From: Acidovorax sp. GW101-3H11
GTDB lineage: Bacteria; Pseudomonadota; Gammaproteobacteria; Burkholderiales; Burkholderiaceae_C
Length of the DNA: 64,000 nt
NCBI RefSeq assembly: GCF_001633105.1
Contig: NZ_LUKZ01000003.1
Location: 352 to 64,351, forward strand
Reading direction: 5' to 3'
Every line of letters starts with the position of its first letter. The first letter of the stretch is position 1. The notes under the pieces were generated by a model, which had not been told where the DNA came from, ran no database searches, and worked only from the letters and a program-made list of their open reading frames with translations. Positions 37,271 to 46,449 of the stretch are shown here, in pieces. The position numbers were made by a program, and so were the translations under genes.

Positions 37271-37380
37271 TCAGCCCTCTCCTGGTGTTGCAATCGATTC
37301 GCCTTGTCCGTGGCGATTGGCCGCAGGCAACAAGGCTCCAGGTCCTCCTCTTTTCCCGGTTTTTCTTCCATGGCTGCTTA

Positions 37381-37646
37381 GGGCGTGTCATCAATCAATA
37401 CCCCCACGCGAAAGCCAGCCAGGCCGTGCAGTGCTAGGCGCCCTGAGTGCCGTGTAGCTTGGCTACACAAACGAAGGGCAACGACGCAATGCGCGGCCTG
37501 GCTGGCTTTCCCTTCGGGCTGGCCCGCAATGCGGCGTCTGCTTTGTCGCGTGGCTTGCCCATAGATGACTATGGGCTGCGCCCCGCTTCGCGCATCCATC
37601 CGCATTGCGGGGTCAGCGCGTGGGGGTATTGATTGATGACACGCCC
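37381..37646. mobile_element. 266-bp MITE-like element with 30-bp terminal inverted repeats and TA target sites
   Basis: Positions 37381-37410 and 37617-37646 are perfect 30-bp inverted repeats beginning GGGCGTGTCATCAATCAA. TA flanks both ends (37379-37380 and 37647-37648), as expected for a 2-bp TA duplication. There is no internal gene. Inside are two further palindromes: 37411-37509 (copy B of the palindromic repeat) and 37523-37611 with 12-bp arms CCCGCAATGCGG/CCGCATTGCGGG around a GCCCATA...TATGGGC hairpin. Confidence 0.85.
37411..37509. repeat. palindromic intergenic repeat, copy B, inside the MITE
   Basis: Perfect 16-bp arms (37411-37426 and 37494-37509, AAAGCCAGCCAGGCCG) enclose a core with GCTAGGCGC, a GTGTAGC-TTG-GCTACAC hairpin and GAAGGGCAACGACGC. 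The core matches copy A at 7814-7924 in layout and in these short blocks, but the arms are unrelated. Confidence 0.75.
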
Positions 37647-37789
37647 TAGGCGGCGGCCGCAGACGTTACGTCTCGACAGACCTGTTGCGTCTCTTGCTCG
37701 GTGTGCTTCTTAAGCGGCTCATAAGATCTCTCTGTCATGCTCGCAGCGTTGACGACCTCCCTCCCTCTTGCTTCAAGGTAAGAGTTCAG

Positions 37790-37822
37790 CCCGCCCTGTG
37801 CGGGCTGCTTTTTTTTCTGCCC
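37790..37822 (+). terminator. orphan terminator-like hairpin
   Basis: CAGCCCG and CGGGCTG arms with a 7-base loop, followed by a run of eight T. No gene directly upstream on this strand was identified. Confidence 0.6.
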
Positions 37823-38024
37823 TGGTGGCGTCGGCCGCATAGGGTTCAAGCAGGGGACTTGCTGACGGTCCATGGTGCGGCCATACCGCGTGAAAGAGGG
37901 GTGTCGCGGTCGTGACAAGTGATGCCGACGCTTCATCAGGGTATTCCTTTGCCGCTGCGGTGGTGCACTCTCCCTAGAATGTGCTGCACTGCAATACATG
38001 GGTTTCGAGCCCGAGGAGTTCGTC

Positions 38025-38558
38025 GTGTCCGAACAGAAAAGTGCCGCGTCCAAGTCGGCCCAGCGCGTCATCAAGAAGTACCCCAACCGCCGTCTGTACG
38101 ACACAGACACCTCCACCTACATCACCCTGGCCGAAGTGCGCCAACTGGTCATGGACCACCAGCAGGTGGTGGTCCGAGATGCCAAGACGGGTGAAGACCT
38201 GACGCGCAGCATCCTGCTGCAGATCATTCTGGAAGAAGAGGCCGGTGGCGCGCCCATGTTCACCGAGGCCGTGCTTGCCAACATCATCCGGTTCTACGGC
38301 CACGCCATGCAGGGCTTCATGGGGGCGTACCTGGAAAAGAACGTGCAGGCCTTCACCGATGTGCAGACCAAGCTGGCCGAACAATCGCAAAGCGTGACGC
38401 CCGAGATGTGGGCGCAGTTCATGAACCTGCAGTCGCCCATGCTCAAGGGCATGATGGGCAACTACGTGGAGCAGTCGCAGTCCATGCTCACCCAGATGCA
38501 GGAGCAGATGCAGAAGCAGACCGAGCAGATGCTGGGTGCGTTCGGGTTAAAGCGGTAA
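38025..38558 (+). CDS. phaR: polyhydroxyalkanoate synthesis repressor PhaR
   Basis: PhaR binds PHB and DNA and represses phasin and other PHA genes. The 177-residue protein has the conserved N-terminal DNA/PHB-binding part [40 protein letters not shown] and LLQIILEEE. The C-terminal part is Gln/Met-rich and helical ([19 protein letters not shown]). I prefer the GTG at 38025 because GAGGAG lies 6 nt before it; an ATG at 37998 would add nine residues. The 3-hydroxybutyrate dehydrogenase in the window fits PHB metabolism. Confidence 0.93.
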   Translation: MSEQKSAASKSAQRVIKKYPNRRLYDTDTSTYITLAEVRQLVMDHQQVVVRDAKTGEDLTRSILLQIILEEEAGGAPMFTEAVLANIIRFYGHAMQGFMGAYLEKNVQAFTDVQTKLAEQSQSVTPEMWAQFMNLQSPMLKGMMGNYVEQSQSMLTQMQEQMQKQTEQMLGAFGLKR

Positions 38559-38737
38559 GCCCGCCACGAGCCGTCGCTCGGGGCGCCCTGGGGTTGCCCT
38601 GGCGGCCTGGCAAAGCTGGATCTGCGGTGGCGTCGGCCTTGTGCCAGGCTGGTTTTCACCGCTGCAAAATGCCGCGCCCGCCGCACTGGAGGGGCTCCCT
38701 CACCGGCCAGGCGCCGGAACTGGGACAATACGGGGCT

Positions 38738-40129
38738 ATGAGCGAAGCACTCTCCCCCACGAAAACACCCAAAGTCGGATTTGTCAGCCTGGGCTGCCCC
38801 AAAGCGCTGACCGATTCCGAACTCATCCTCACGCAACTGAGCGCCGAGGGCTACGAAACCTCCAAGACCTTCCATGGCGCGGATCTGGTCATTGTCAACA
38901 CCTGCGGCTTCATTGACGATGCCGTCAAGGAAAGCCTGGACACCATTGGCGAGGCGCTGGCCGAAAACGGCAAGGTGATCGTCACTGGCTGCCTGGGCGC
39001 GCGTGCGGGCGAAGGGGGCGGCAACATGGTGCGAGAGATGCACCCCAGCGTGCTGGCCGTGACCGGGCCACACGCCACGCAGGAGGTGATGGACGCCGTC
39101 CACCTGAACCTGCCCAAGCCGCACGACCCCTTCATCGACCTGGTGCCCGGCGGTTTCGGCATTGCGGGCATCAAGCTCACGCCCAAGCATTACGCCTACC
39201 TCAAGATCAGCGAGGGCTGTAACCACCGCTGCACTTTCTGCATCATCCCCTCGATGCGAGGCGACCTCGTTTCGCGCCCCATTGGCGACGTGCTGAGCGA
39301 GGCCAAGGCCTTGTTCGAAGGCGGTGTGAAGGAGCTGCTGGTCATCAGCCAGGACACCTCGGCCTATGGCGTGGACGTGAAGTACCGCACCGGTTTCTGG
39401 GACGGCAAGCCCGTCAAGACGCGCATGCTGGAGTTGGTGCAGACCCTGGGCGAGATCGCCGAGCCGTTCGGCGCCTGGGTGCGCCTGCACTACGTGTACC
39501 CGTACCCTAGTGTGGATGAGGTCATCCCGCTCATGGCCACCGGCAAGGTGCTGCCGTACCTGGATGTGCCTTTCCAGCACAGCCACCCCGATGTGCTTAA
39601 GCGCATGAAGCGCCCCGCTAGCGGCGAGCGCAACCTGGAGCGCATCCAGCGCTGGCGCGAGGCCTGCCCCGAGCTGGTCATCCGCAGCACTTTCATTGCG
39701 GGCTTTCCGGGCGAGACGGAGGAGGAGTTCCAGCACTTGCTCGACTTCGTGCGCGAGGCCCAGATCGACCGCGCTGGCTGCTTTGCCTACAGCGACGTGA
39801 ATGGCGCCGTTGCCAACGAGCTGCCGGGCATGCTGCCCATGGAAGTGCGCGAAGAGCGCCGCGCCCGCTTCATGGCCGTGGCCGAAGAGGTCTCGATCGC
39901 CAAGCTGCAGCGCCGTGTGGGCGCCACCATGCAGGTGCTGGTGGACCATGCCCCCGCGCTGGGCAAAAAGGGTGGCCGGGGCCGCAGCTACGCCGATGCG
40001 CCCGAGATCGACGGCGTGGTGCACCTGCTGCCGCCTGAGAAGATCAGCAAGCAGCTCAAGGTGGGCGAGTTCACCAAGGCGCGCATCGTGGGCACGCAGG
40101 GGCACGACCTGGTGGCCGTGCCGGTGTGA
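38738..40129 (+). CDS. rimO: ribosomal protein S12 methylthiotransferase RimO
   Basis: Radical-SAM enzyme that adds a methylthio group to the conserved Asp of ribosomal protein S12. The 463-residue protein has the N-terminal MTTase domain with cluster cysteines ([46 protein letters not shown]), the radical SAM motif [19 protein letters not shown] and a C-terminal TRAM domain. Start ATG at 38738. It is convergent with efp across a strong bidirectional terminator. Confidence 0.95.
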   Translation: MSEALSPTKTPKVGFVSLGCPKALTDSELILTQLSAEGYETSKTFHGADLVIVNTCGFIDDAVKESLDTIGEALAENGKVIVTGCLGARAGEGGGNMVREMHPSVLAVTGPHATQEVMDAVHLNLPKPHDPFIDLVPGGFGIAGIKLTPKHYAYLKISEGCNHRCTFCIIPSMRGDLVSRPIGDVLSEAKALFEGGVKELLVISQDTSAYGVDVKYRTGFWDGKPVKTRMLELVQTLGEIAEPFGAWVRLHYVYPYPSVDEVIPLMATGKVLPYLDVPFQHSHPDVLKRMKRPASGERNLERIQRWREACPELVIRSTFIAGFPGETEEEFQHLLDFVREAQIDRAGCFAYSDVNGAVANELPGMLPMEVREERRARFMAVAEEVSIAKLQRRVGATMQVLVDHAPALGKKGGRGRSYADAPEIDGVVHLLPPEKISKQLKVGEFTKARIVGTQGHDLVAVPV

Positions 40130-40145
40130 CGATGTTTGATTCGGG

Positions 40146-40198
40146 TTTTGCTATTGTTTGAATAGCTGCCAGCGCTTTCCTATCAGGCGCTGGGCACC
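40146..40198. repeat. AGCTATT-type intergenic repeat, copy 2
   Basis: TTTTGCTATTGTTTGAATAGC followed by TGCCAGCGCTTTCCTATCAG and GCGCTGGGC. The blocks match the reverse complements of the copies at about 47500 and 50230. Confidence 0.6.
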
Positions 40199-40212
40199 AA
40201 AAACACCAATAA

Positions 40213-40243
40213 AAAAGGCTTCCCGAGGGAAGCCTTTTTTGTG
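40213..40243. terminator. bidirectional terminator between rimO and efp
   Basis: AAAAAAGGCTTCCC and GGGAAGCCTTTTTT arms around GA form a hairpin with A and T runs on both sides, serving the convergent rimO and efp. Confidence 0.85.
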
Positions 40244-40270
40244 GGCCGAGGCAGAAGCCTCTGGCACGCC

Positions 40271-40825
40271 TTAAACGCGCTTGCGGTATTCGCCGGTGCG
40301 CGTGTCGATTTCGATCTTGTCGCCTTGCGACACGAACAGGGGCACAGGCACTTCGAAGCCGGTGGCGATCTTGGCGGGTTTGAGCACCTTGCCGGACGTG
40401 TCGCCCTTGACGGCGGGTTCCGTCCAGGTGATTTCGCGCTCGACGCTGGTGGGCAGTTCGACCGAGATGGCCTTGCCGTCATAGAACACCACTTCGAGGG
40501 ACATGCCGTCTTCCAGGTAGTTCAGTGCGTCGCCCATGTTCTCGGCTTCGACTTCGTACTGGTTGTATTCGGTGTCCATGCAAACGTACATGGGATCGGC
40601 GAAGTAGGAGTACGTGCAATCCTTCTTGTCCAGGATCACGTTGTCGATCTTGTCGTCGGCCTTGAACACGTTTTCGGTGCCGAAGTTGCCGATCAGGCTC
40701 TTGAGCTTCATGCGCACGGTGGCTGCACCGCGGCCGCCACGGGCGTATTCGGTCTTCAGGACAACCATGGGGTCCTTGCCGTGCATGATCACGTTGCCGG
40801 CGCGGATTTCTTGAGCGATTTTCAT
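40271..40825 (-). CDS. efp: elongation factor P
   Basis: EF-P relieves ribosome stalling at polyproline. The 184-residue length is standard. The tip loop reads [17 protein letters not shown] and places Arg at position 32, the residue that EarP rhamnosylates in organisms lacking the lysine-type modification. The KOW-like and OB domains are complete, ending [16 protein letters not shown]. Start ATG at 40825. The earP-like gene lies directly upstream on the same strand, so enzyme and target are adjacent. Confidence 0.96.
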   Translation of the reverse strand: MKIAQEIRAGNVIMHGKDPMVVLKTEYARGGRGAATVRMKLKSLIGNFGTENVFKADDKIDNVILDKKDCTYSYFADPMYVCMDTEYNQYEVEAENMGDALNYLEDGMSLEVVFYDGKAISVELPTSVEREITWTEPAVKGDTSGKVLKPAKIATGFEVPVPLFVSQGDKIEIDTRTGEYRKRV

Positions 40826-40988
40826 AGCGAGTTGCTTGGGTTGGGGCCGCTCAACGCGCGGGCCGGTGGCTTTCTGTTGTCTCGCTGTAGAGGCAGAAGG
40901 CGCGCCGTGCCGATGCATGTTCCGCGGCGGGAATGCGCGAGGGCTGGGCACCGGTGTGCCGCACCTGATTTGCGCAAAGCCTCGGATT

Positions 40989-42134
40989 TTACCGTTTTTC
41001 GGCGACAAAGCCCAAAAGTTGCGCCACAAGGTTGTCCTGCGTCAGCAGGCGCGTGCGCGCGGCCGCAATGCAGGCGGTCCATTCGGCCAGGGTGTCGTCG
41101 CCGGGCCACTGCAGGGGCGCGGTGTCGAGCCCGTTCCAGGTGGCATGGAACTGCCGCAGCGATGCCGGGGCCTGCAGCCAGTCCAGAAACGCCCAGAGCT
41201 TGTCGTGGTGGGCGTTGTCATGCTGGGGGTAGATCTGCCAGACCAGTGCCTGCCCGGCCCACAGCGCCCGCACCAGCGAATCCTCGCCGCGCACAAAGTT
41301 CAGGTCGCAGGCCCACAGCATGTCGTCAAACGCTGTTTGGGTGCGTGCAGGCAGGTATGAAATGTATAGCTGCCCAAGCTTTCCAGGCGCGCCCAAGCAG
41401 GCATTTTGACCATGATTTTGGGCCGCACCAAGCGCGGCCTGCACCGCCGCCGTGGGGCGGCCTGGCGTGACCAGCAACTGCGTGGGCCGGGCCTGGCTGT
41501 GTTGCAGCAGCTCGGGCAGGGCTGCGGGCTCGTAGCAGAACAGCGACACCCAGCGCTGCCCTGGGTCGTCGTTGTCCAGGCCAAACGCGTCGGCGTGCGC
41601 TTGGCGCCAGGCGGTGCGGTCAAACGCCTGCCGCCGGGCCATCAGGTCGTCTTCGCGCAGCAGCCCGCCCGTGGCGGGCGTGAAGCCGGGGTAGAAGAAC
41701 CAGCGTGTCCAGCCTGCAGCAGGGCCTGACAGGAGGGGCGACGGCAGCCGGTGGGTGCGCTCCACATAACTCTCGGCCGACAGGTATTCGAGGTTGATCC
41801 AGACAGGTTTTAGGCCGTCTGCGCGCGACTGGTATACGCTGTAAGCTATGAATTCAGGAGCAATTTCGCAGCCGAACGCCTCCACCATCACATCGGGCGC
41901 TGGCTCGTGGGGGCCGGGCGGGGGCGATGCCCAGGCGCGCAGTTCCACCCCCGGGCAGCCTGCGGGCGCCATCCACGCGAGGGCCGAGGCGTCGTCCACC
42001 CACAGGCGCACGCGGTGGCCCAGGCTGGCGAGTTGCGCCACCAGGCGCCAGCACACTCCAATGTCGCCAAAGTTGTCGATCACGCGGCAGAACACATCCC
42101 ATTGCAGGGCGGGGAGGGGGCGGTGCAGGGTCAT
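40989..42134 (-). CDS. earP: EF-P arginine rhamnosyltransferase EarP
   Basis: EarP transfers rhamnose from dTDP-rhamnose to Arg32 of EF-P. The 381-residue protein has the family's N-terminal [20 protein letters not shown] and the nucleotide-sugar motif [20 protein letters not shown] with [20 protein letters not shown] near the C-terminus. The start at 42134 overlaps the stop of the LysR gene by ATGA, and efp follows 163 bp after its stop. dTDP-rhamnose synthesis genes are not in the window. Confidence 0.94.
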   Translation of the reverse strand: MTLHRPLPALQWDVFCRVIDNFGDIGVCWRLVAQLASLGHRVRLWVDDASALAWMAPAGCPGVELRAWASPPPGPHEPAPDVMVEAFGCEIAPEFIAYSVYQSRADGLKPVWINLEYLSAESYVERTHRLPSPLLSGPAAGWTRWFFYPGFTPATGGLLREDDLMARRQAFDRTAWRQAHADAFGLDNDDPGQRWVSLFCYEPAALPELLQHSQARPTQLLVTPGRPTAAVQAALGAAQNHGQNACLGAPGKLGQLYISYLPARTQTAFDDMLWACDLNFVRGEDSLVRALWAGQALVWQIYPQHDNAHHDKLWAFLDWLQAPASLRQFHATWNGLDTAPLQWPGDDTLAEWTACIAAARTRLLTQDNLVAQLLGFVAEKR

Positions 42135-43033
42135 GGGGCGGGTGTAGTTGGTGGCGCACGCAGATGGTCCACCAGCAGCCGCGCCACGCTGGACAGGGAC
42201 TCTTCGGACCGCACGCACAACACGAGCTGCCGGTGCGCCCAGGGCTCGTTCAGCGTGACCACACGGATGGGCTGCGAGCCCTTGTACAGCGCGGCGCTGC
42301 CGCGTGGCATCACGCCCACACCCAGGCCGGCGGCCACCATCAGGCACAGCGCGTCGTAGCTGGTGACCTGCATGCGCAGTCGCAGCGGCAGGCCCGCCTC
42401 GGCGGCGGCGCGGGTCAGCTGGTTGTTGATGGCGCTGCCCGGGTGCGCACCGACAAAGTCGTAGGGCAGGGCGTCGGCCAGGCGGGCGGACTTGCGCCGC
42501 GCCAGCGCATGGCCCGTGGGCACCACCAGCACCAGCTCATCGGTGCGGTAGGGCAGTTGCACCACGCGGTCGCCGTACTGGCCCTGGTTGAGGATGCCCA
42601 CGTCCGCCGCGTTTTCGGCCACGGACTGTGCAATGGCCGTGCTGATCTGCTCCTGCAGCCGCACGTCCACCTGCGGGTGCAGCGCCATGAAGCTCTGCAA
42701 CTGCGCCGGCAAAAACTGCGTGATGGCCGAGATATTGGCCACCACCCGTACATGGCCGCGCACGCCTGCGCCGTAGTCGCGCATCTGGCTGGCAATGCCG
42801 TCCAGGTCGTTGAGCACGCCACGCGCCAGGTTCAGCAGTGCGTAGGCGGCGGCCGTGGGCTCGGTGCCCTTGTTGCTGCGGGTGAACAGGGCCACGTGCA
42901 AGGCGTCTTCCAGGTCGGCCAGGCGGCGGCTGACGGCCGAAGCCGCCAGATGCTCGCGCGCTGCTGCGGCGGCGATGGTGCTTTCTTCCATCACGGCCAC
43001 AAACAGGCGCAGGGAGACGGGATCGAGTTTCAT
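42131..43033 (-). CDS. LysR-family transcriptional regulator
   Basis: A 300-residue LysR regulator: an N-terminal winged helix (MKLDPVSLRLFVAVMEESTI, then HLAASAVSRRLADLEDALHV) and an effector domain with VRVVANISAITQFLPAQLQS and VAAGLGVGVMPRGSAAL. I use the ATG at 43033, not 43123. It is divergent from the CoA-transferase gene and likely controls that operon. It also overlaps earP by 4 bp on the same strand, which may link two unrelated transcripts. Confidence 0.92.
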   Translation of the reverse strand: MKLDPVSLRLFVAVMEESTIAAAAAREHLAASAVSRRLADLEDALHVALFTRSNKGTEPTAAAYALLNLARGVLNDLDGIASQMRDYGAGVRGHVRVVANISAITQFLPAQLQSFMALHPQVDVRLQEQISTAIAQSVAENAADVGILNQGQYGDRVVQLPYRTDELVLVVPTGHALARRKSARLADALPYDFVGAHPGSAINNQLTRAAAEAGLPLRLRMQVTSYDALCLMVAAGLGVGVMPRGSAALYKGSQPIRVVTLNEPWAHRQLVLCVRSEESLSSVARLLVDHLRAPPTTPAP

Positions 43034-43163
43034 GGGGCACCGATGGTAGCAAGCTGCCATGCTGGATTGCGATGGTGGCTTGTTGCTTGAGCGTTTTGCA
43101 GGCGGGCGGCGTGTACGCATCATTGCCCCCCAGCATTACCGCCTGCACGAGACAAACCGTTCT

Positions 43164-44369
43164 ATGGATTCCACTGCTTCCCCCGCCGCACTGCAAGGCG
43201 TGCGCGTCATCGAGATGGGCCAGCTCATCGCCGGGCCGTTTTGTGGCAAGACGCTGGGCGAGTTTGGCGCCGATGTGATCAAGATAGAAGCCCCCGAGAC
43301 CGGCGACCCCTTGCGCAACTGGCGCCTGATCAAGGGAGGCACCTCCGTCTGGTGGCAGGTGCAGTCGCGCAACAAGCGCTCTGTGGCGCTGGACCTGCGC
43401 CAGAAGGAGGGCCAAGCAATAGCCCGCCAGCTGATTGCCGAGGCCGACGTGCTGGTCGAGAACTTTCGTCCCGGCACGCTGGAGGGCTGGGGCATGTCGC
43501 CCGACGAGTTGCATGCGCTCAACCCCGGTCTGGTGATCCTGCGCATTTCGGGCTACGGCCAGACCGGGCCGTACCGCGATCTGCCGGGTTTTGGTGTGAT
43601 CGGCGAGGCCATGGGCGGGCTGCGCCACCTGACGGCCGAACCGGGCCGCGTGCCGGTGCGTGTGGGCGTGTCCATCGGCGACACGCTGGCCGCGCTGCAC
43701 GGCACCATCGGCGTGCTCACGGCGCTGTACCACCGCAAGGTCAACGGTGGCAAAGGCCAGGTGATTGACGTGGCGCTGCACGAGGCCGTGTTCAACGTGA
43801 TGGAAAGCCTGATCCCCGAGTACAGCGCCTTTGGCGCGGTGCGCGAGGCGGCGGGCAGCGCACTGCCGGGCATTGCGCCCAGCAACGCCTACCCCTGCCA
43901 GGACGGCTGGGTGCTGGTGGCGGGCAATGGCGACAGCATCTTCAAGCGGCTGATGACGGCCATCGGCCGCCAGGACCTGGCCGATGCCCCCGACCTGGGC
44001 AGCAACACCGGCCGCGTGGCGCGGGTGGGCGAAATCGACACCGCGATTGGCGCCTGGACGGCCGCCCGCTCGGTACAGCAGGTGATGGAGACTCTGGGCG
44101 CCGCCCGCGTGCCTGCAGGCAAGGTCTACACCGCCAAAGACATTGCCGAAGACCCGCACTACCGCGCCCGCGACATGCTGCTGACGCAAGAGACACGCGA
44201 TGGCTACAGCGTAGAAGTGCCCGGCATCGTGCCCAAGCTCTCGGGCACGCCGGGCAGCATTCGCCGCAGTGCGCCGCATCTGGGGGATGACACCGACGCC
44301 GTGCTGGCCGAGGCAGGCCTCACGGCCGAGCAGATTGCGCTGCTGCGCAGCAAGGGGGTGATTCAATGA
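43164..44369 (+). CDS. CaiB/BaiF-family CoA-transferase
   Basis: A 401-residue family III CoA-transferase. It has ALQGVRVIEMGQLIAGPFCG, FGADVIKIEAPETGDPLRNW, RNKRSVALDLRQKEG, GYGQTGPYRDLPGFG and the probable catalytic Asp in RVGVSIGDTLAALHGTIGVL. It moves CoA between organic acids; the acid is unknown. It overlaps the next gene by 4 bp and is divergent from the LysR gene. With the lyase-like gene after it, it probably activates and cleaves a branched or hydroxylated dicarboxylate. Confidence 0.92.
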   Translation: MDSTASPAALQGVRVIEMGQLIAGPFCGKTLGEFGADVIKIEAPETGDPLRNWRLIKGGTSVWWQVQSRNKRSVALDLRQKEGQAIARQLIAEADVLVENFRPGTLEGWGMSPDELHALNPGLVILRISGYGQTGPYRDLPGFGVIGEAMGGLRHLTAEPGRVPVRVGVSIGDTLAALHGTIGVLTALYHRKVNGGKGQVIDVALHEAVFNVMESLIPEYSAFGAVREAAGSALPGIAPSNAYPCQDGWVLVAGNGDSIFKRLMTAIGRQDLADAPDLGSNTGRVARVGEIDTAIGAWTAARSVQQVMETLGAARVPAGKVYTAKDIAEDPHYRARDMLLTQETRDGYSVEVPGIVPKLSGTPGSIRRSAPHLGDDTDAVLAEAGLTAEQIALLRSKGVIQ

Positions 44370-45346
44370 GTGCATCCAGCACCGTATGGCAGGGGGCAAA
44401 CCGCCGCATCCACATGCAAGAGGTGGGGCTGCGTGACGGCCTGCAGATGGAAAAAGCCTTTGTGCCCACGGCCGACAAGATCGCGCTGTGCAATGCGCTG
44501 TCGGCAGCGGGCCTGTCCAAGATCGAGGTGACTTCGTTCACATCGCCCACCGCCATTCCGGCGCTGAAAGACGCCGAAGTCGTGATGCGCGAGATCACGC
44601 GCCGCCCGGGCACGGTCTACACCGCGCTGGTGCCCAACCTGCGCGGGGCAGAGCGCGCCATCGAGTCGCGCACGGACGAACTGAATCTGGTCATGTCCGT
44701 CAGCGCTACCCACAACCTGGCCAACCTGCGCATGACGCAGGAACAGTCGTTTGCGGCGCTGGCGCAGGTGGTGGCCCTGGCGCAGGGCGCCAACGTGGCG
44801 GTGAATGTGTCGCTGTCGTGTGTGTTTGGTTGCCCCATGGAAGGCGATGTGGCCCAGGCCGATGTGTTTGGCTGGGTGCAGCGTTTTGTGGATGTGGGCG
44901 TGCGCGGCATCACGCTGTGCGACACCACGGGCATGGCCTACCCCACACAGGTGCACCAGCTCACGGCAGCGGCCCGCGCGCGCTGGCCGGGCGTGGAGTT
45001 CACCTTGCATTTCCACAACACGCGCGGCATGGGGCTGGCCAATGTGCTGGCGGCCATTGATGCGGGTGCTGACCGGTTCGACGCATCGCTGGGCGGCCTG
45101 GGCGGTTGCCCCTACGCGCCAGGCGCCAGCGGCAATGTGTGCAGCGAAGAGATCGTGCATGCGCTGGCGCTGATGGGCTATGACACCGGGGTGGACCTGG
45201 TGCAACTGGTGGCCGCTGCGCAGCAGCTGCCTGCGTTCATCGGCCACGACATTCCGAGCCAGATCGCCAAGGCGGGCCCGCGCCTGGCGCTGCACCCGGT
45301 GCCAGCGGATTTCGAGGCGATCCGCGAAAGATCGCTGTCCCGCTGA
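44366..45346 (+). CDS. hydroxymethylglutaryl-CoA lyase-family protein
   Basis: A 326-residue DRE-TIM metallolyase. It has MQEVGLRDGLQMEKAFVPTA (metal and catalytic Arg/Asp), LSCVFGCPMEGDV, LCDTTGMAYPTQ, FHNTRGMGLANVLAAIDAGA and the glycine-rich Cys loop GGLGGCPYAPGASGN, which is the HMG-CoA lyase signature. The substrate may be HMG-CoA or a related acyl-CoA such as citramalyl-CoA, given the CoA-transferase before it. It overlaps the CoA-transferase by ATGA. Confidence 0.9.
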   Translation: MSASSTVWQGANRRIHMQEVGLRDGLQMEKAFVPTADKIALCNALSAAGLSKIEVTSFTSPTAIPALKDAEVVMREITRRPGTVYTALVPNLRGAERAIESRTDELNLVMSVSATHNLANLRMTQEQSFAALAQVVALAQGANVAVNVSLSCVFGCPMEGDVAQADVFGWVQRFVDVGVRGITLCDTTGMAYPTQVHQLTAAARARWPGVEFTLHFHNTRGMGLANVLAAIDAGADRFDASLGGLGGCPYAPGASGNVCSEEIVHALALMGYDTGVDLVQLVAAAQQLPAFIGHDIPSQIAKAGPRLALHPVPADFEAIRERSLSR

Positions 45347-45390
45347 AGGCGGGCGAGCCTGCATTCCCCATAAAACCAGGAGACAAAACC

Positions 45391-46371
45391 ATGGCATTCC
45401 AAACCCCACTGTCCCGCCGCATCTTCACCGCTGCCGTGTTGTGCTCTGCCGCCTTCGCTGCGGGCGCGCAGGACAAGTACCCGTCCAAACCCATCACCGT
45501 GGTCGTGCCCCAGGCCGCCGGCGGCGCCAACGACGCCATTGCGCGCGTGGTGGCGCAAAAGCTGGGTGAGCAACTGGGCCAGAGCGTGATCGTGGAGAAC
45601 CGCCCCGGCGCAGGCGGCACCCTGGCCACGGGCACCACGGCCCGTGCGCGCAATGATGGCTACACGCTGCTGCTCACGGCCGACAGCGCCCATGTGATTG
45701 GCCCCGCGCTGTACAAGAACCCGGGCTTTGACCCGGTGAAGGACTTTGCCCCCGTGGCGCCCGTGGCCACGGCCGGTTATGTGCTGGTGGCGCACCCGTC
45801 CTTTCCCGCCAACACCGTGGCCGAAATGGTCGCCCTGGCCAAGGCCAGCCCTGGCAAGTATTCGATTGCCTCAGCAGGCAATGGCACGCTGAACCACCTG
45901 ATCGGCGAAATGCTGCAAAAGGCCGCAGGCATCCAGTTGCAGCACATCCCCTACAAGGGCTCCGCCGCTGCCGCCACTGACGTGGTGGGCGGGCAGGTGC
46001 CGCTGTCGGTGCAAAGCCTGCCGTCGGCCATCGCGTTCATCAAGGCGGGCAAGCTCAAGGTGCTGGGTGTGGTCAACGAAAAGCGTGTGGCCGCGCTGCC
46101 CGATGCTCCCACCATTGGCGAAACCATCAAGGGCTTTGGTCAGGCGCCCTGGTATGCACTGTTTGCACCGGCGGGCACACCCGCGCCCATCGTCGCGCAA
46201 CTGCAGGCCGAGGTGGCCCGCGCGCTGGAGCACAAGGATGTGGTCGAGAAACTGGCCACCGTGGGCTGCGAGCCCTTCAAGGGCACGGCGGCGCAGCTGG
46301 CGGCGCTGGTGCAGTCCGACCTGCCCAAGTGGAGCCGCGTGGTCAAGGAGACGGGCGCCACAGTCGATTGA
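45391..46371 (+). CDS. Bug-family substrate-binding protein
   Basis: A 326-residue periplasmic protein with signal peptide (MAFQTPLSRRIFTAAVLCSA, cleaved near AGAQ) and family stretches YPSKPITVVVPQAAGGANDA, ENRPGAGGTLATG and IPYKGSAAAATDVVGGQV. It follows the lyase gene by 44 bp with an AGGAGA site, so it belongs to the same operon and probably binds the acid it degrades. No TctAB genes are nearby. Confidence 0.92.
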   Translation: MAFQTPLSRRIFTAAVLCSAAFAAGAQDKYPSKPITVVVPQAAGGANDAIARVVAQKLGEQLGQSVIVENRPGAGGTLATGTTARARNDGYTLLLTADSAHVIGPALYKNPGFDPVKDFAPVAPVATAGYVLVAHPSFPANTVAEMVALAKASPGKYSIASAGNGTLNHLIGEMLQKAAGIQLQHIPYKGSAAAATDVVGGQVPLSVQSLPSAIAFIKAGKLKVLGVVNEKRVAALPDAPTIGETIKGFGQAPWYALFAPAGTPAPIVAQLQAEVARALEHKDVVEKLATVGCEPFKGTAAQLAALVQSDLPKWSRVVKETGATVD

Positions 46372-46449
46372 CCGCGCTTCTTTCTTGGCTCCCAACGGTT
46401 CCTCGCTTTTCAGATTTTTGACAACAACGACAACGGAGACATCGTTTTC

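Larger units (their letters stand above)
37185..38024. other. long intergenic stretch between tRNA-Val and phaR
   Basis: About 840 bp without a supportable gene. It holds the tRNA terminator, the MITE-like element at 37381-37646, and a hairpin with T run at about 37790-37822 (CAGCCCG/CGGGCTG then eight T). The rest shows no clear feature. Confidence 0.7.

Noticed and set aside
37646-38116. Minus-strand open frame near phaR
   Set aside because: It crosses a terminator and the phaR start, and its stop comes from the MITE end; no family resemblance.
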